From assembly GCF_014201115.1 (NCBI RefSeq), contig NZ_JACHDO010000001.1:6262001-6326000 (forward strand): 64,000 nt of DNA, written 5' to 3'. The translations under genes were made by a program, and so were the position numbers. The notes under the pieces are model-generated. The model was not told where the DNA came from. It ran no database searches and was given only the letters and a program-made list of their open reading frames with translations. Source of the DNA: Nocardiopsis metallicus. Lineage in GTDB: Bacteria > Actinomycetota > Actinomycetes > Streptosporangiales > Streptosporangiaceae. Below are positions 35,096 to 42,770 of this stretch, one piece after another; positions within the stretch are counted from its first letter, which is position 1; each line of letters begins with the position of its first letter.

Positions 35096-37429
35096 TCAGC
35101 GGCGGGGCACGTGGAACGTCTCGACGGGTTCCAGGTTTCCGCCCAGGATCATGATCTGGTCCCTCTTCTTGTTCAGCGCGTAAGTGGAGACCAGGACACG
35201 GTTGTCGTCCGGGGAAGCGGTCAGGGACGTGTACTCCTGGCGGGGGTCTCCCTCCGCCAGGACCTCACCTTCCAGGTCCCAGGTGATGAGGAAACTGCGG
35301 CTCGGACTCCTGTTCTGGCCCGAGGCCGTGATCCGGGTCTCGCTGTTTCCAAGAGCCACGTTCTGCACCCTGAGGCCCGTGCTCGCTGACCTGGCGTCCG
35401 TATCCATGAGCTCCTCGGGCAGGGGAATCGCCTTCGGGTCCTCATCTGAGGTGAGGTCCCACAGGAGAACGCCCAGGGGAGCGGCCGCGGCAACGTACCG
35501 ATCACCGATCGCCGCCGTGCTGGCGAAGTCAGCGCGCCACTCCCGTAGTTCCGGGTGGGAGGGGTGCGGTTCACCCGTCGCGGCGTCCCACACCGCGATC
35601 CCGGTGTCCAGGGCGGCGACCAGCAAGTCCCCGCCCTGGGCGGTGCCCACGGCGACGATCGATGCCCGCCGGGAGGTGTCCGTGCTGTCGTCGGTGCGCG
35701 GTTCCGCCGGGACCTCCACGCTGTAGAGCTCCTCGCCGTCGCTGACGCGGTAGGCGCTCACCGTGGGCTCTTCCTCGACATTCTCCCCGAAGTACACCGT
35801 TTCGCCGTCGGGGGAGAGCGCGAGGTATCCGCCGCCGCCCGCGTCGGGGAGTTCGATGACATGCCGTTCCGATGATTCGAGATCCCAGACGTGGATCGCC
35901 GCCTCGTGGAGCGTGGTCTTGTTCGACCTCGCGGCCACTAGGGAGCCATCGAGGGTCGTGACCAGCTCCGTGGAACTGGAGAGGCTGACCTCGTACGAGT
36001 CGGTGACCTGTTCGACCGCACTGGTCTTACCGGCCTCGAAGATGTTCACCCCGGTTCCGGACAGCGTCGCGAAGCGGTCGGCCCCGTCCAGGAAGACGCT
36101 GTCCGCGACCTCTCGGCCGCGCGCTTCCGCTTCATCGAGCTCGGGTGCGAACGGTGCTGGTTGGTTGGACTCGCTTGCCTGACTGTTGTCGCCCGCTCCA
36201 GCTTGCGGGGCGATCCCACCGGTGGCGTTGATGACCAGGGCCAGCGCGGTCACCATCGCCACGGTCGCGGTCCCGAGAAACCAGAGGGCCCGTGAGCTGG
36301 AGGCTTCGGGGTCACGGCTCCTGGGAGCTTGATCGGGAGCCCGGTCGGTTTCGGAAGGCGAGGCCTCGGATGGGGCTTCTTCGGCCAGCTCGGCGGGAGC
36401 GGACGGCTCCTCCGGCGCCGCGTCCTCCGGGGCTGTCTCTTCCTGAACCGGCTCCTCCGCCGGCTCCTCCGCCGGGACCTCGCTGGTGACGGCGAGGGTC
36501 GGCGCGACCTCGGTCGCGGCGGCGGTGGTGTGCAGGACCTTGGTGGCCACGGCCTCGGGGAGCCACTCGGTGGGGTCCTCGTCCCCCCGGGGAAGCTTGG
36601 TCCCGGTCAGGTCGGCCAGGACCGAAGCCAGCTCTGGCCGGTCGTCCGGGTTCTTGGCCAGACAGGCCGTGATCAGGGGGCGAAGGCCCTCGGGTACCCC
36701 GGTGAGGTCGGGTTCCTCGTTGACCACGCGGTAGAGCAGTGCGTGCGCATTACCCGTGCCGAAGGGCTGTCGGCCGGTGGCGGTGAACAGCAGCACCCCG
36801 CCGAAGGAGAACAGGTCGCTGCGCGGGTCCACGACCGATCCGACGGCCTGTTCGGGCGACATGTAGGCGGGGGTGCCCAGGGCCTGCCCGGTGCGGGTGA
36901 GCGCGGTGGCGTCGGTGGCGCGGGCGATGCCGAAGTCGATCACCTGTGGCCCGCGCGGGGACAGCAGGACGTTGGAGGGCTTGAGGTCGCGGTGGACCAG
37001 CCCGACCCCGTGGATGGCGTTCAGCGCCTCGGCCAGACCGGCGGCCAGCGCCAGCAGCGAGGGTTCGGGGAAGGGGCCGCTGTCGCGCACCGCCTGGTGC
37101 AGGGAGGGGCCGGGGACGTACTCGGTGGCCAGCCAGGGCTTGCGTCCTTCGGTGTCGGCGTCCAGCACCCGGGCGGTGTAGGGGCCGCGGACCCGGCGCG
37201 CCAGCTCCACCTCGCTGGCGAAGCGCGCGCGGAACTCCCGGTCGCCGGAGAACTCGGGGCGAATCGCCTTTACCGCGGCGAGGTCGTCTCCGGTAGCCGA
37301 CCCGGTGCCGTCAGCGGCGCCCTCGGTGGAGACCGCCAGGAACACGACGCCCATGCCGCCCTCGCCGACCCGGCGGAGCAGGCGGAAGCGCCCGAGCTCT
37401 CGGGGATCGTCAGGGTGCAGGGGCTCCAC
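35096..37429 (-). CDS. Membrane Ser/Thr protein kinase with beta-propeller sensor
   Basis: 777 aa. Kinase domain at about residues 14-275: glycine loop VGEGGMGVVF, Lys54 (AAVKAI), HRDLKPSN with catalytic Asp148, Asp165-Phe-Gly, and the GTPAYMSPEQ activation segment. An acidic, Pro/Ala-rich linker leads to one membrane helix at about 382-401 (LWFLGTATVAMVTALALVIN). The C-terminal ~370 residues are a WD40/PQQ-like propeller (for example LALSPDGETVYFG) outside the cell. This is the receptor-kinase design of actinobacteria; the ligand is unknown. It is monocistronic. Confidence 0.93.
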   Translation of the reverse strand: MEPLHPDDPRELGRFRLLRRVGEGGMGVVFLAVSTEGAADGTGSATGDDLAAVKAIRPEFSGDREFRARFASEVELARRVRGPYTARVLDADTEGRKPWLATEYVPGPSLHQAVRDSGPFPEPSLLALAAGLAEALNAIHGVGLVHRDLKPSNVLLSPRGPQVIDFGIARATDATALTRTGQALGTPAYMSPEQAVGSVVDPRSDLFSFGGVLLFTATGRQPFGTGNAHALLYRVVNEEPDLTGVPEGLRPLITACLAKNPDDRPELASVLADLTGTKLPRGDEDPTEWLPEAVATKVLHTTAAATEVAPTLAVTSEVPAEEPAEEPVQEETAPEDAAPEEPSAPAELAEEAPSEASPSETDRAPDQAPRSRDPEASSSRALWFLGTATVAMVTALALVINATGGIAPQAGAGDNSQASESNQPAPFAPELDEAEARGREVADSVFLDGADRFATLSGTGVNIFEAGKTSAVEQVTDSYEVSLSSSTELVTTLDGSLVAARSNKTTLHEAAIHVWDLESSERHVIELPDAGGGGYLALSPDGETVYFGENVEEEPTVSAYRVSDGEELYSVEVPAEPRTDDSTDTSRRASIVAVGTAQGGDLLVAALDTGIAVWDAATGEPHPSHPELREWRADFASTAAIGDRYVAAAAPLGVLLWDLTSDEDPKAIPLPEELMDTDARSASTGLRVQNVALGNSETRITASGQNRSPSRSFLITWDLEGEVLAEGDPRQEYTSLTASPDDNRVLVSTYALNKKRDQIMILGGNLEPVETFHVPRR

Positions 37430-37542
37430 GGGGGTTCTTTCCAGGCTCGCGGGGATTCATCCGAAGCGTAACGGATGTCCCCCGGAGCGTGGTCAGTGGT
37501 CGGGGCGGGGCAACGGCCGAGAACAGGCCCGGCCGCCTGCGG

Positions 37543-38538
37543 TCAGCGGTCAGCCTCCTCCAGCGGCGGCCAGGGGTCGCCCCAGTCGGTCTTGCGGGCC
37601 GCGCGGTAGGTCTCGCCCTGGCGCTTGGACACCACCCGGTCCTCGATCCCGTCGGTGGTGCACAGGCGCAGCGAGACGAGGCCCTTGCGCTTCTGCGGAT
37701 GGCGCAGCACCCGGCTGGCCGGGCGCTCGACCGGCTCCGAGGTGGCCGCCACGAAGGCGTACTTCTCGTCCTCGAACCCGAGCGTGCCGAACTTGAGTCT
37801 GCGCTGGATACCGGAGCGGTTGAGCCGCTCGGCGAAGTGGCACCAGTCCTCGCCTGGGGTGATGGGGCAGGTGCCGTCGTGCGGGCAGGGCGCGGCCACG
37901 CTCATCCCCTCGGCGATCAGGTGCCCGCGGGCGGTGATGATCCGCTCGTAGCCCTCCGGGGTGCCGGGTTCGAGCAGGACGACCGTCCGAGCCCGCTCGG
38001 CCAGGGAGCGCACGACCTCCTCCTGCACCTGCGGGGTGAGCTCGTTGAGCACGTAGGACATGGTGGCCAGATCCACGCGGGGACCGTCCGGGACGGCGCC
38101 GGTGAGCCGGAAGCGTTCCCACTCCGAACCCTGAACCGCGGTGTCGGTGGACCGGCGGGCGAGCCGTTTGCCCAGCTTGATGGCGGGCGCCGACTGCTCC
38201 AGCACGGTGGTCGAGCGCAGGGACGGCCAGGCGGCGGAGGCGGCCCACACGGACGCGCCCATGCCCCCGCCCACGTCCAGGTGGGTGGTCGGGGCGAACC
38301 CGGGCATCGCGGCGGCGGCCGTCTCGAAGGCCGACCGGGCGGCGGCGAAGGTGGCGGGAAGCCGGTAGGCGGCGTAGGCGATGACGTCGGTGTCCGAGGC
38401 CAGGACGATGTCCCGGGGGTCGACCCTCCCCCGGTACTTCCTCATGAGTTCCTGGACCGACACGGCCAGATCGTGCTCGTTGGCCCCGTCGGCGACGCTG
38501 TCGATCGCCGCGAAGAGCTCGCTGTTCAGATTCCCCAT
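37543..38538 (-). CDS. Rsm22-family small-subunit rRNA methyltransferase-like protein
   Basis: About 331 aa. The SAM-binding region is HLDVGGGMGASVWAASAAWP and the catalytic-type stretch is SYVLNELTP. The Cys cluster CPHDGTCPITPGEDWCHF is the Rsm22 Fe-S or zinc motif. Rsm22 homologues associate with the ribosomal small subunit; methylation activity is inferred. ATG 38538 (MGNLNSELFAAIDS) gives the family start; a longer frame begins at 38610. The preceding kinase gene ends about 110 bases away and may be independent. Confidence 0.85.
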   Translation of the reverse strand: MGNLNSELFAAIDSVADGANEHDLAVSVQELMRKYRGRVDPRDIVLASDTDVIAYAAYRLPATFAAARSAFETAAAAMPGFAPTTHLDVGGGMGASVWAASAAWPSLRSTTVLEQSAPAIKLGKRLARRSTDTAVQGSEWERFRLTGAVPDGPRVDLATMSYVLNELTPQVQEEVVRSLAERARTVVLLEPGTPEGYERIITARGHLIAEGMSVAAPCPHDGTCPITPGEDWCHFAERLNRSGIQRRLKFGTLGFEDEKYAFVAATSEPVERPASRVLRHPQKRKGLVSLRLCTTDGIEDRVVSKRQGETYRAARKTDWGDPWPPLEEADR

Positions 38539-38663
38539 GCACGCTTCTTCTCGTCCGGCGGTACCGGGGAATTCTATCCGCCGTCCTGCCTGGTCCCGGG
38601 GGTCGCTCACGGTTGCGGACCAGGTCGGTGCGGGTTCGGGAGCGAAGGTTCGGCAGCGCGGGC

Positions 38664-39476
38664 TCAGGAGACCTCGCGGGACTCGGCCCTGCGGATGGCG
38701 GTGCGGCAGGTGCGGGCCAGGGACCGGTGGTTGGTGAAGCGTTCGAGCAGGCTGTAGGGCGACAGCGGACCGGAGGGGGCCTCACCCGTGGGGGCGCCTT
38801 CGACCTCGTTGACCAGGAGGGACTCTCCGGTGAGGTGCCCGGAGCGGGACCAGCGCTCCCAGCGTTCGAAATCGGGGCTGTACTGGTGCGAGAACACGAA
38901 TGCCGGTTCCCGGGCGCCGTCGAGCAGGCCGCCGCCCCGGGACCACAGGGTGATGCTCTCGGCGGTCCCGTCCGACCAGTCCTGGGCCGTGACCACGTCC
39001 ACCTCCGGGCGGCCCGCGCGGTCGCGCACCAGGAGGGCGTCTCCGGAGCGGGTGCGCGGGTGGAGCTCGCGCTGTTCCTCGACCACGGGGAGGGACACGA
39101 GCACGCGCGGGACCCACCACCAGTTCTCCCTGCGTCCCATGAGGCTGTCCGTGCGCAGCCGGGTGGGCGGGTGCTTGAGCGCCTCCTGCTCCGCCATGTG
39201 CTCCAGGAACTCCTCGCCCGCCAGGTCCTCGACCACCTCGACCGGGCCGCTGCCGACCACCGCGGTGCGGCCGCCCGCGTCCGCGTCGCTCACGCTGAAC
39301 GCGACATGCCGACCGCGCAGCGACAGGGCGGTCTTGGCCACGGAGTAGGGGAGCGCCGCGCAGGGGCGTTCACGCCACATGAGTGGAACCACGGGGATTC
39401 CCGAGGGTCCCGCGGAGGTGGTCCAGCTGAGTTCGGCGACGGTCGATCGCTGCCAAACCGTGATCAGGTCAGTCAA
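38664..39476 (-). CDS. Pyridoxamine-phosphate-oxidase-like (split-barrel flavin) protein
   Basis: 270 aa. The N-terminal half resembles flavin split-barrel proteins: LSWTTSAGPSGIPVVPLMW, CAALPYSVAKTALSLRGR, HVAFSVSDADAGGRTAVVGS. It is probably an F420/FMN-binding or degenerate PPOX-fold protein; no catalytic residues are certain. The C-terminus is Arg-rich. It is divergent from the cory-CC-star region, across a repeat. Confidence 0.65.
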   Translation of the reverse strand: MTDLITVWQRSTVAELSWTTSAGPSGIPVVPLMWRERPCAALPYSVAKTALSLRGRHVAFSVSDADAGGRTAVVGSGPVEVVEDLAGEEFLEHMAEQEALKHPPTRLRTDSLMGRRENWWWVPRVLVSLPVVEEQRELHPRTRSGDALLVRDRAGRPEVDVVTAQDWSDGTAESITLWSRGGGLLDGAREPAFVFSHQYSPDFERWERWSRSGHLTGESLLVNEVEGAPTGEAPSGPLSPYSLLERFTNHRSLARTCRTAIRRAESREVS

Positions 39477-39852
39477 GGTCAGGCCTTATACGTGAGGAAA
39501 GTTACATGCTAATTTCTGGTGACTTTAACCCATCCGCCGAATCGCACGCGATCCCCCAGGCAGTGGACGCCCAGGCAGTGGACGCCCAGGCAGTGGACGC
39601 CCAGGCAGTGGACGCCCAGGCAGTGGAGGCCCGGGTGGCGACGCGGGCCCGGAGCGTGAAAGGTGGCCCGCGGCCGTGCCCGTACCGCTGGCCCACTCGG
39701 GCCGGTGGCGAGCGCCGCTCCCATCGTCGGGCCGGACCCCTCCCCAGGTCGCGGAGGACGGTGCCGAGACCGAGGGTGCCAGCGCACAGAGCACCGGCTC
39801 CGCGGGGCCGCCGAGGCCTCCGACAGCACCGGCCCGAAGGAGAGGTGACACC
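39477..39852. other. Gene-free region upstream of cory-CC-star
   Basis: About 376 bases with a 15-base tandem repeat (described separately). TTATAC and TTACAT near the left end may belong to divergent promoters. Long open frames across it come from the repeat and have no ribosome-binding site, so I treat it as non-coding. Confidence 0.5.
39556..39630 (+). repeat. Five tandem copies of a 15-bp unit
   Basis: CCAGGCAGTGGACGC is repeated head to tail: copies at 39556, 39571, 39586 and 39601 are identical, and the fifth (39616) differs by one base. It lies upstream of the cory-CC-star gene in apparently non-coding DNA. The unit length keeps frame, so it should vary in number between strains without affecting a frame if it were coding. 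Confidence 0.92.
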
Positions 39853-40134
39853 GTGGACCCGCTGGGTGCGCTCTCGCGCGCGCGTGATGTCTGGAGGCGG
39901 GTGGAGGCCCTCCACGACGCGGTCTTCGCCTCGCGCTGGCGCCAGGAGCTGCGCCGGGAGGCACGCACCCAGGAGGACACCCTGCGGGCCCTGTTGCTCC
40001 TGGAGACCCTGGGAGTGGAGGGGCCCGTCTCCTATGAGACCCTCGACCTCATCCCGTACATGGTGGCCGACCTGCACGAATGGCACCAGCGCATGGGGCG
40101 CGACGATTTCGGGGGGCCGGGGGTGTGCTGTTGA
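39853..40134 (+). CDS. cory-CC-star protein
   Basis: 93-aa helical protein starting MDPLGALSRARDVWRRVEAL and ending in GVCC directly before the stop, the Cys-Cys-stop terminus for which this actinobacterial family is named. It lies immediately before an ArsA-type ATPase, its constant partner in actinobacteria. The paired cysteines may be metal, redox or lipid sites; function is unproven. GTG 39853 has GGAGAGGTG upstream. The ArsA frame starts inside its last codons. Confidence 0.88.
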   Translation: MDPLGALSRARDVWRRVEALHDAVFASRWRQELRREARTQEDTLRALLLLETLGVEGPVSYETLDLIPYMVADLHEWHQRMGRDDFGGPGVCC

Positions 40135-41084
40135 GGTTCGGCGAACGGCGCGGTGACGCCACCGGGCGGACGCCGCGGGACGCTTCGGTCTCTCCCATCG
40201 TCTTCTTCGGCGGCAAGGGCGGGGTCGGCAAGACCACCATGGCCGCCGCACACGCGCTGCGCCTGGCCGACGGGGGCCTGCGCACGCTGCTGATCTCCAC
40301 GGACCCGGCGCACTCGCTCGGCGACGCGCTCCGTGTCCCCCTGGGCGATACGCCGGTCCGGGTCAGCGAGAACCTGTGGGCGCGCGAGCCCGACGCGGAC
40401 TCCGCGCTCAAGCGCAGGGTCCGACAGATCAGCGACGACGCCGGCGCGGCCCTGCCCCGGGAGATCCTGCCCGCCGTCACCCGCCACCTGGACCACGCCG
40501 CCGCCGGTCCCGGGATGGCCGAGTCCGCCCTGGCCGACCTGCTCATGGACGCCATGGAGGAGATCCCCGGAACGTGGGACCGCCTGGTGGTGGACAGCGC
40601 CCCCACCGGCCACCTGTTGCGCCTGCTCGACCTGCCCGAACTGCTGACCCCGTGGGTCCAGGGCCTCGTGCGCCAGCGCGAACGCGTGGTGGACGCGGAC
40701 CGCTTCGCCGCGGGGGTGGTCGGCGGCGGTTCCGACGGGACGCCGGACGACCCCCTGCTGGAGAGACTGCACGCCCGCCGCCGCAAACTGGACCGGGCCG
40801 CCACGCGTCTTCGCGAGGACGCCGAGGTCAGACTGGTGCTGGTCCCGCGCCGGATGGTGTTGGCCGAGACCGACCGCGCCGCGGCCCAACTGGTCCGCAC
40901 CGGTTTCCGGCTGGGCACGGTGATCGTCAACCAGGTCCCCGCCGATGTCGACCCCGAGGTCCTCGAGGCCGTCCGCGAGCGCTTCGCCCCGCACGGGACG
41001 GTCGAACTCCCCCTGACCGGAACCGAGCCCCTGGGCCTCCAGGCGCTACGAACCCTCGCCGCGGAGACGGGCGGATTCGGGTAG
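40125..41084 (+). CDS. ArsA/GET3-family ATPase
   Basis: About 319 aa. Deviant Walker A GGKGGVGKTT at residues 29-38, switch I STDPAHSLGDAL, and DSAPTGHLLRLL are characteristic of ArsA/TRC40. It lacks the ArsA arsenite-binding cysteines as far as I can see, so it is more likely a chaperone or partner ATPase for cory-CC-star than an arsenic pump. The start is GTG 40125 (or TTG 40131), both inside the preceding gene. The end overlaps the convergent asnC-type gene by 39 bases. Confidence 0.9.
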   Translation: MLLRFGERRGDATGRTPRDASVSPIVFFGGKGGVGKTTMAAAHALRLADGGLRTLLISTDPAHSLGDALRVPLGDTPVRVSENLWAREPDADSALKRRVRQISDDAGAALPREILPAVTRHLDHAAAGPGMAESALADLLMDAMEEIPGTWDRLVVDSAPTGHLLRLLDLPELLTPWVQGLVRQRERVVDADRFAAGVVGGGSDGTPDDPLLERLHARRRKLDRAATRLREDAEVRLVLVPRRMVLAETDRAAAQLVRTGFRLGTVIVNQVPADVDPEVLEAVRERFAPHGTVELPLTGTEPLGLQALRTLAAETGGFG

Positions 41085-41531
41085 GCCCTCCAGTACGTGT
41101 TTCTGGCTGCTCTCGTAGATGATCTGGCTGCGGAAGCTCACTACCTCACGGCGCTGGCTGAGCCGGTCGATGAGGAAGTCGTGCAGGTGGTCGAGGTCCC
41201 GGGCCGACACGTGGATGAGGAAGTCGTCGTCCCCGGCCACCACGAACACCGCCGACACCTCGGGGAGGTCGATCAGCGCCTTCTTGAACCCGTCGATGAC
41301 GGGCCTGCTCAGCGGGCGCAGCCGGGCGGAGACGAACGCCTCGACACGTCGGTTGAGCGCGGCCGGCGCGATCTCGGCGTGGTAGCCGCGGATCACCCCG
41401 CGCTCGACCAGCGAACGCACCCGCTCCAGGCAGGTGGAGGGCGCGATTCCGACCAGCCGGGCCAGCTCCCGGTTGGTCTGCCGTGCGTTCAGCTGGAGTT
41501 GGCGGATGATCGCCGAATCAAGTTCGTCCAT
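41046..41531 (-). CDS. Lrp/AsnC-family transcriptional regulator
   Basis: 161 aa. The N-terminal HTH MDELDSAIIRQLQLNARQTN, then APSTCLERVRSLVERGVIRG; the C-terminal RAM ligand domain includes VFVVAGDDDFLIHVSARD. Members sense amino acids. The last 39 bases overlap the ArsA gene on the other strand, an unusual convergent coding overlap. The target is not evident. Confidence 0.93.
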   Translation of the reverse strand: MDELDSAIIRQLQLNARQTNRELARLVGIAPSTCLERVRSLVERGVIRGYHAEIAPAALNRRVEAFVSARLRPLSRPVIDGFKKALIDLPEVSAVFVVAGDDDFLIHVSARDLDHLHDFLIDRLSQRREVVSFRSQIIYESSQKHVLEGLPESARLRGEGS

Positions 41532-41596
41532 CCGGTCAACCTAGCGGGCACACCGAACCCGGGCAGCTGATCTCCGGCCATCGGTCCGAGGAGGCG

Positions 41597-42169
41597 TCAG
41601 CGCAGGTCGTGGCGCATCAGGACACGGGGGAAACCCGACAGGACCGAGGTGGTGTCGGCGGCGTGGGTGAATCCGGCGCGCTCGAAGTTCCGCCGCAGGC
41701 CCGGGTAGGCCATCGTCGTGTCCACCCTGTCGCCGCCGTTGTCCAGGGGGTAGGCCTCGACCGCGGGAGCACCGTGTGAGCGGGCGAACTCGACGGCTCC
41801 GGTGATCAGGGCGTGGGAGATCCCCTTCCCGCGGTGGCCGGGCCGTACCCGGATGCACCACAGCGACCACACGGGCAGGTCGTCGACGTGCGGGATCTTC
41901 CGGCTGCGGGCGAACGACGTGGCCGAGCGCGGTGCCACGGCGGCCCAGCCGACCGACTCGCCGCCGTCGTAGGCGAGCACCCCGGGAGCGGGCTCCGCGC
42001 GGCACAGTTCGGCGACGTACTCGCCGCGGGCCGGGCCGCGGAGCTCGTTGTTGAGCTTGGACGGGACCCGGTAGCTCAGGCACCAGCACACGTTGGCGGT
42101 GGGCGACTTCGGGCCCACCAGGGTCCGGACGTCCTCGAAGACCGAGGCCGGGCGCACGTCGATGGTCAT
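41597..42169 (-). CDS. GNAT-family N-acetyltransferase
   Basis: 190 aa, MTIDVRPASVFEDVRTLVGP onward. The acetyl-CoA loop is CIRVRPGHRGKGISHALITG (R-P-G-H-R-G-K-G, a close version of Q/RxxGxG/A), and AVEAYPLD and PRVLMRHDL are typical end strands. It belongs to the group whose N-terminus carries a VCWCLSYR Cys pair. ATG 42169 is chosen; a longer upstream frame runs into non-protein-like sequence. Substrate unknown. Confidence 0.9.
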   Translation of the reverse strand: MTIDVRPASVFEDVRTLVGPKSPTANVCWCLSYRVPSKLNNELRGPARGEYVAELCRAEPAPGVLAYDGGESVGWAAVAPRSATSFARSRKIPHVDDLPVWSLWCIRVRPGHRGKGISHALITGAVEFARSHGAPAVEAYPLDNGGDRVDTTMAYPGLRRNFERAGFTHAADTTSVLSGFPRVLMRHDLR

Positions 42170-42234
42170 GGCCCCAGGGTGCCACGCGGCAGTGACGATC
42201 CCGGGTTGGAGGGCCGGGCCGCAGGAGGCGCGGG

Positions 42235-42394
42235 TCAGTCCTCGGGGGTGTGGAGCCTCAGGTCGTCGAGGTGGGCGCTGCCCTCGCAGAAGTTCATGTG
42301 CGGTCGGCCGACGAGGAAGTAGTCGGCGAGGGCGGAGCTCTCCGGCCACACGTCCTCGTCGACGTAGGCGCTGCCGGGGGCTCCGTGGCGTTAG
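42235..42394 (-). pseudogene. C-terminal remnant of an unknown gene
   Basis: A minus-strand frame bounded by TAA (about 42395) and TGA (42235) encodes SAYVDEDVWPESSALADYFL, then VGRPHMNFCEGSAHLDDLRL and ends HTPED. Composition and codon use are gene-like but there is no start. It looks like the 3' end of a gene truncated by rearrangement of the adjoining IS-rich DNA. Family not recognised. Confidence 0.5.
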
Positions 42395-42600
42395 AGCCTG
42401 CGGACAAAGGGTGTTGGCGAATCCGCGGCGTTGGGGCCCGGAGAGGCGGAGAGCCTGACACGGGGAGGCTGATCTGGGGAGGCTTCTCTGGGTCAGGCTC
42501 GGGCTCGGATAGGGCATCCGGGTGGGGTCGGGGTGGGGCCTGTGTTCGGGGCCTGGGGCTCAGGGCCTGTGGCTCGGGGTTCGGGTTGGGGTTCCCCGTT

Positions 42601-42644
42601 TCCCCAGCCCTGCGCGGACCGGTTCGCGTGTCGCGGCCGGTCAC
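42601..42644 (+). repeat. Outer inverted repeat, left copy
   Basis: 44 bases (from TCCCCAGCCCTGCGCGGA to GCGGCCGGTCAC) that recur in inverted orientation at 44752-44795 with one mismatch. The pair brackets the insertion sequence and its own terminal repeats. Confidence 0.85.
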
Positions 42645-42770
42645 GCGTGCCATCGGACACCCGGTGGTGAGGGTGGGGTTCAGCGCTGTGGTGTCGGCTC
42701 CGGGCGAGCCGGGTGTCCGTATCCCGCACCTGGGGTGGTCCGCTGCTTCCGAAACCCTCTCACCCCCGGT

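Noticed and set aside
39506..40156. Plus-strand protein containing five Gln-Ala-Val-Asp-Ala repeats
   Set aside because: The repeat is in frame, but there is no ribosome-binding site and the frame then crosses cory-CC-star out of frame; I treat the repeat as non-coding.
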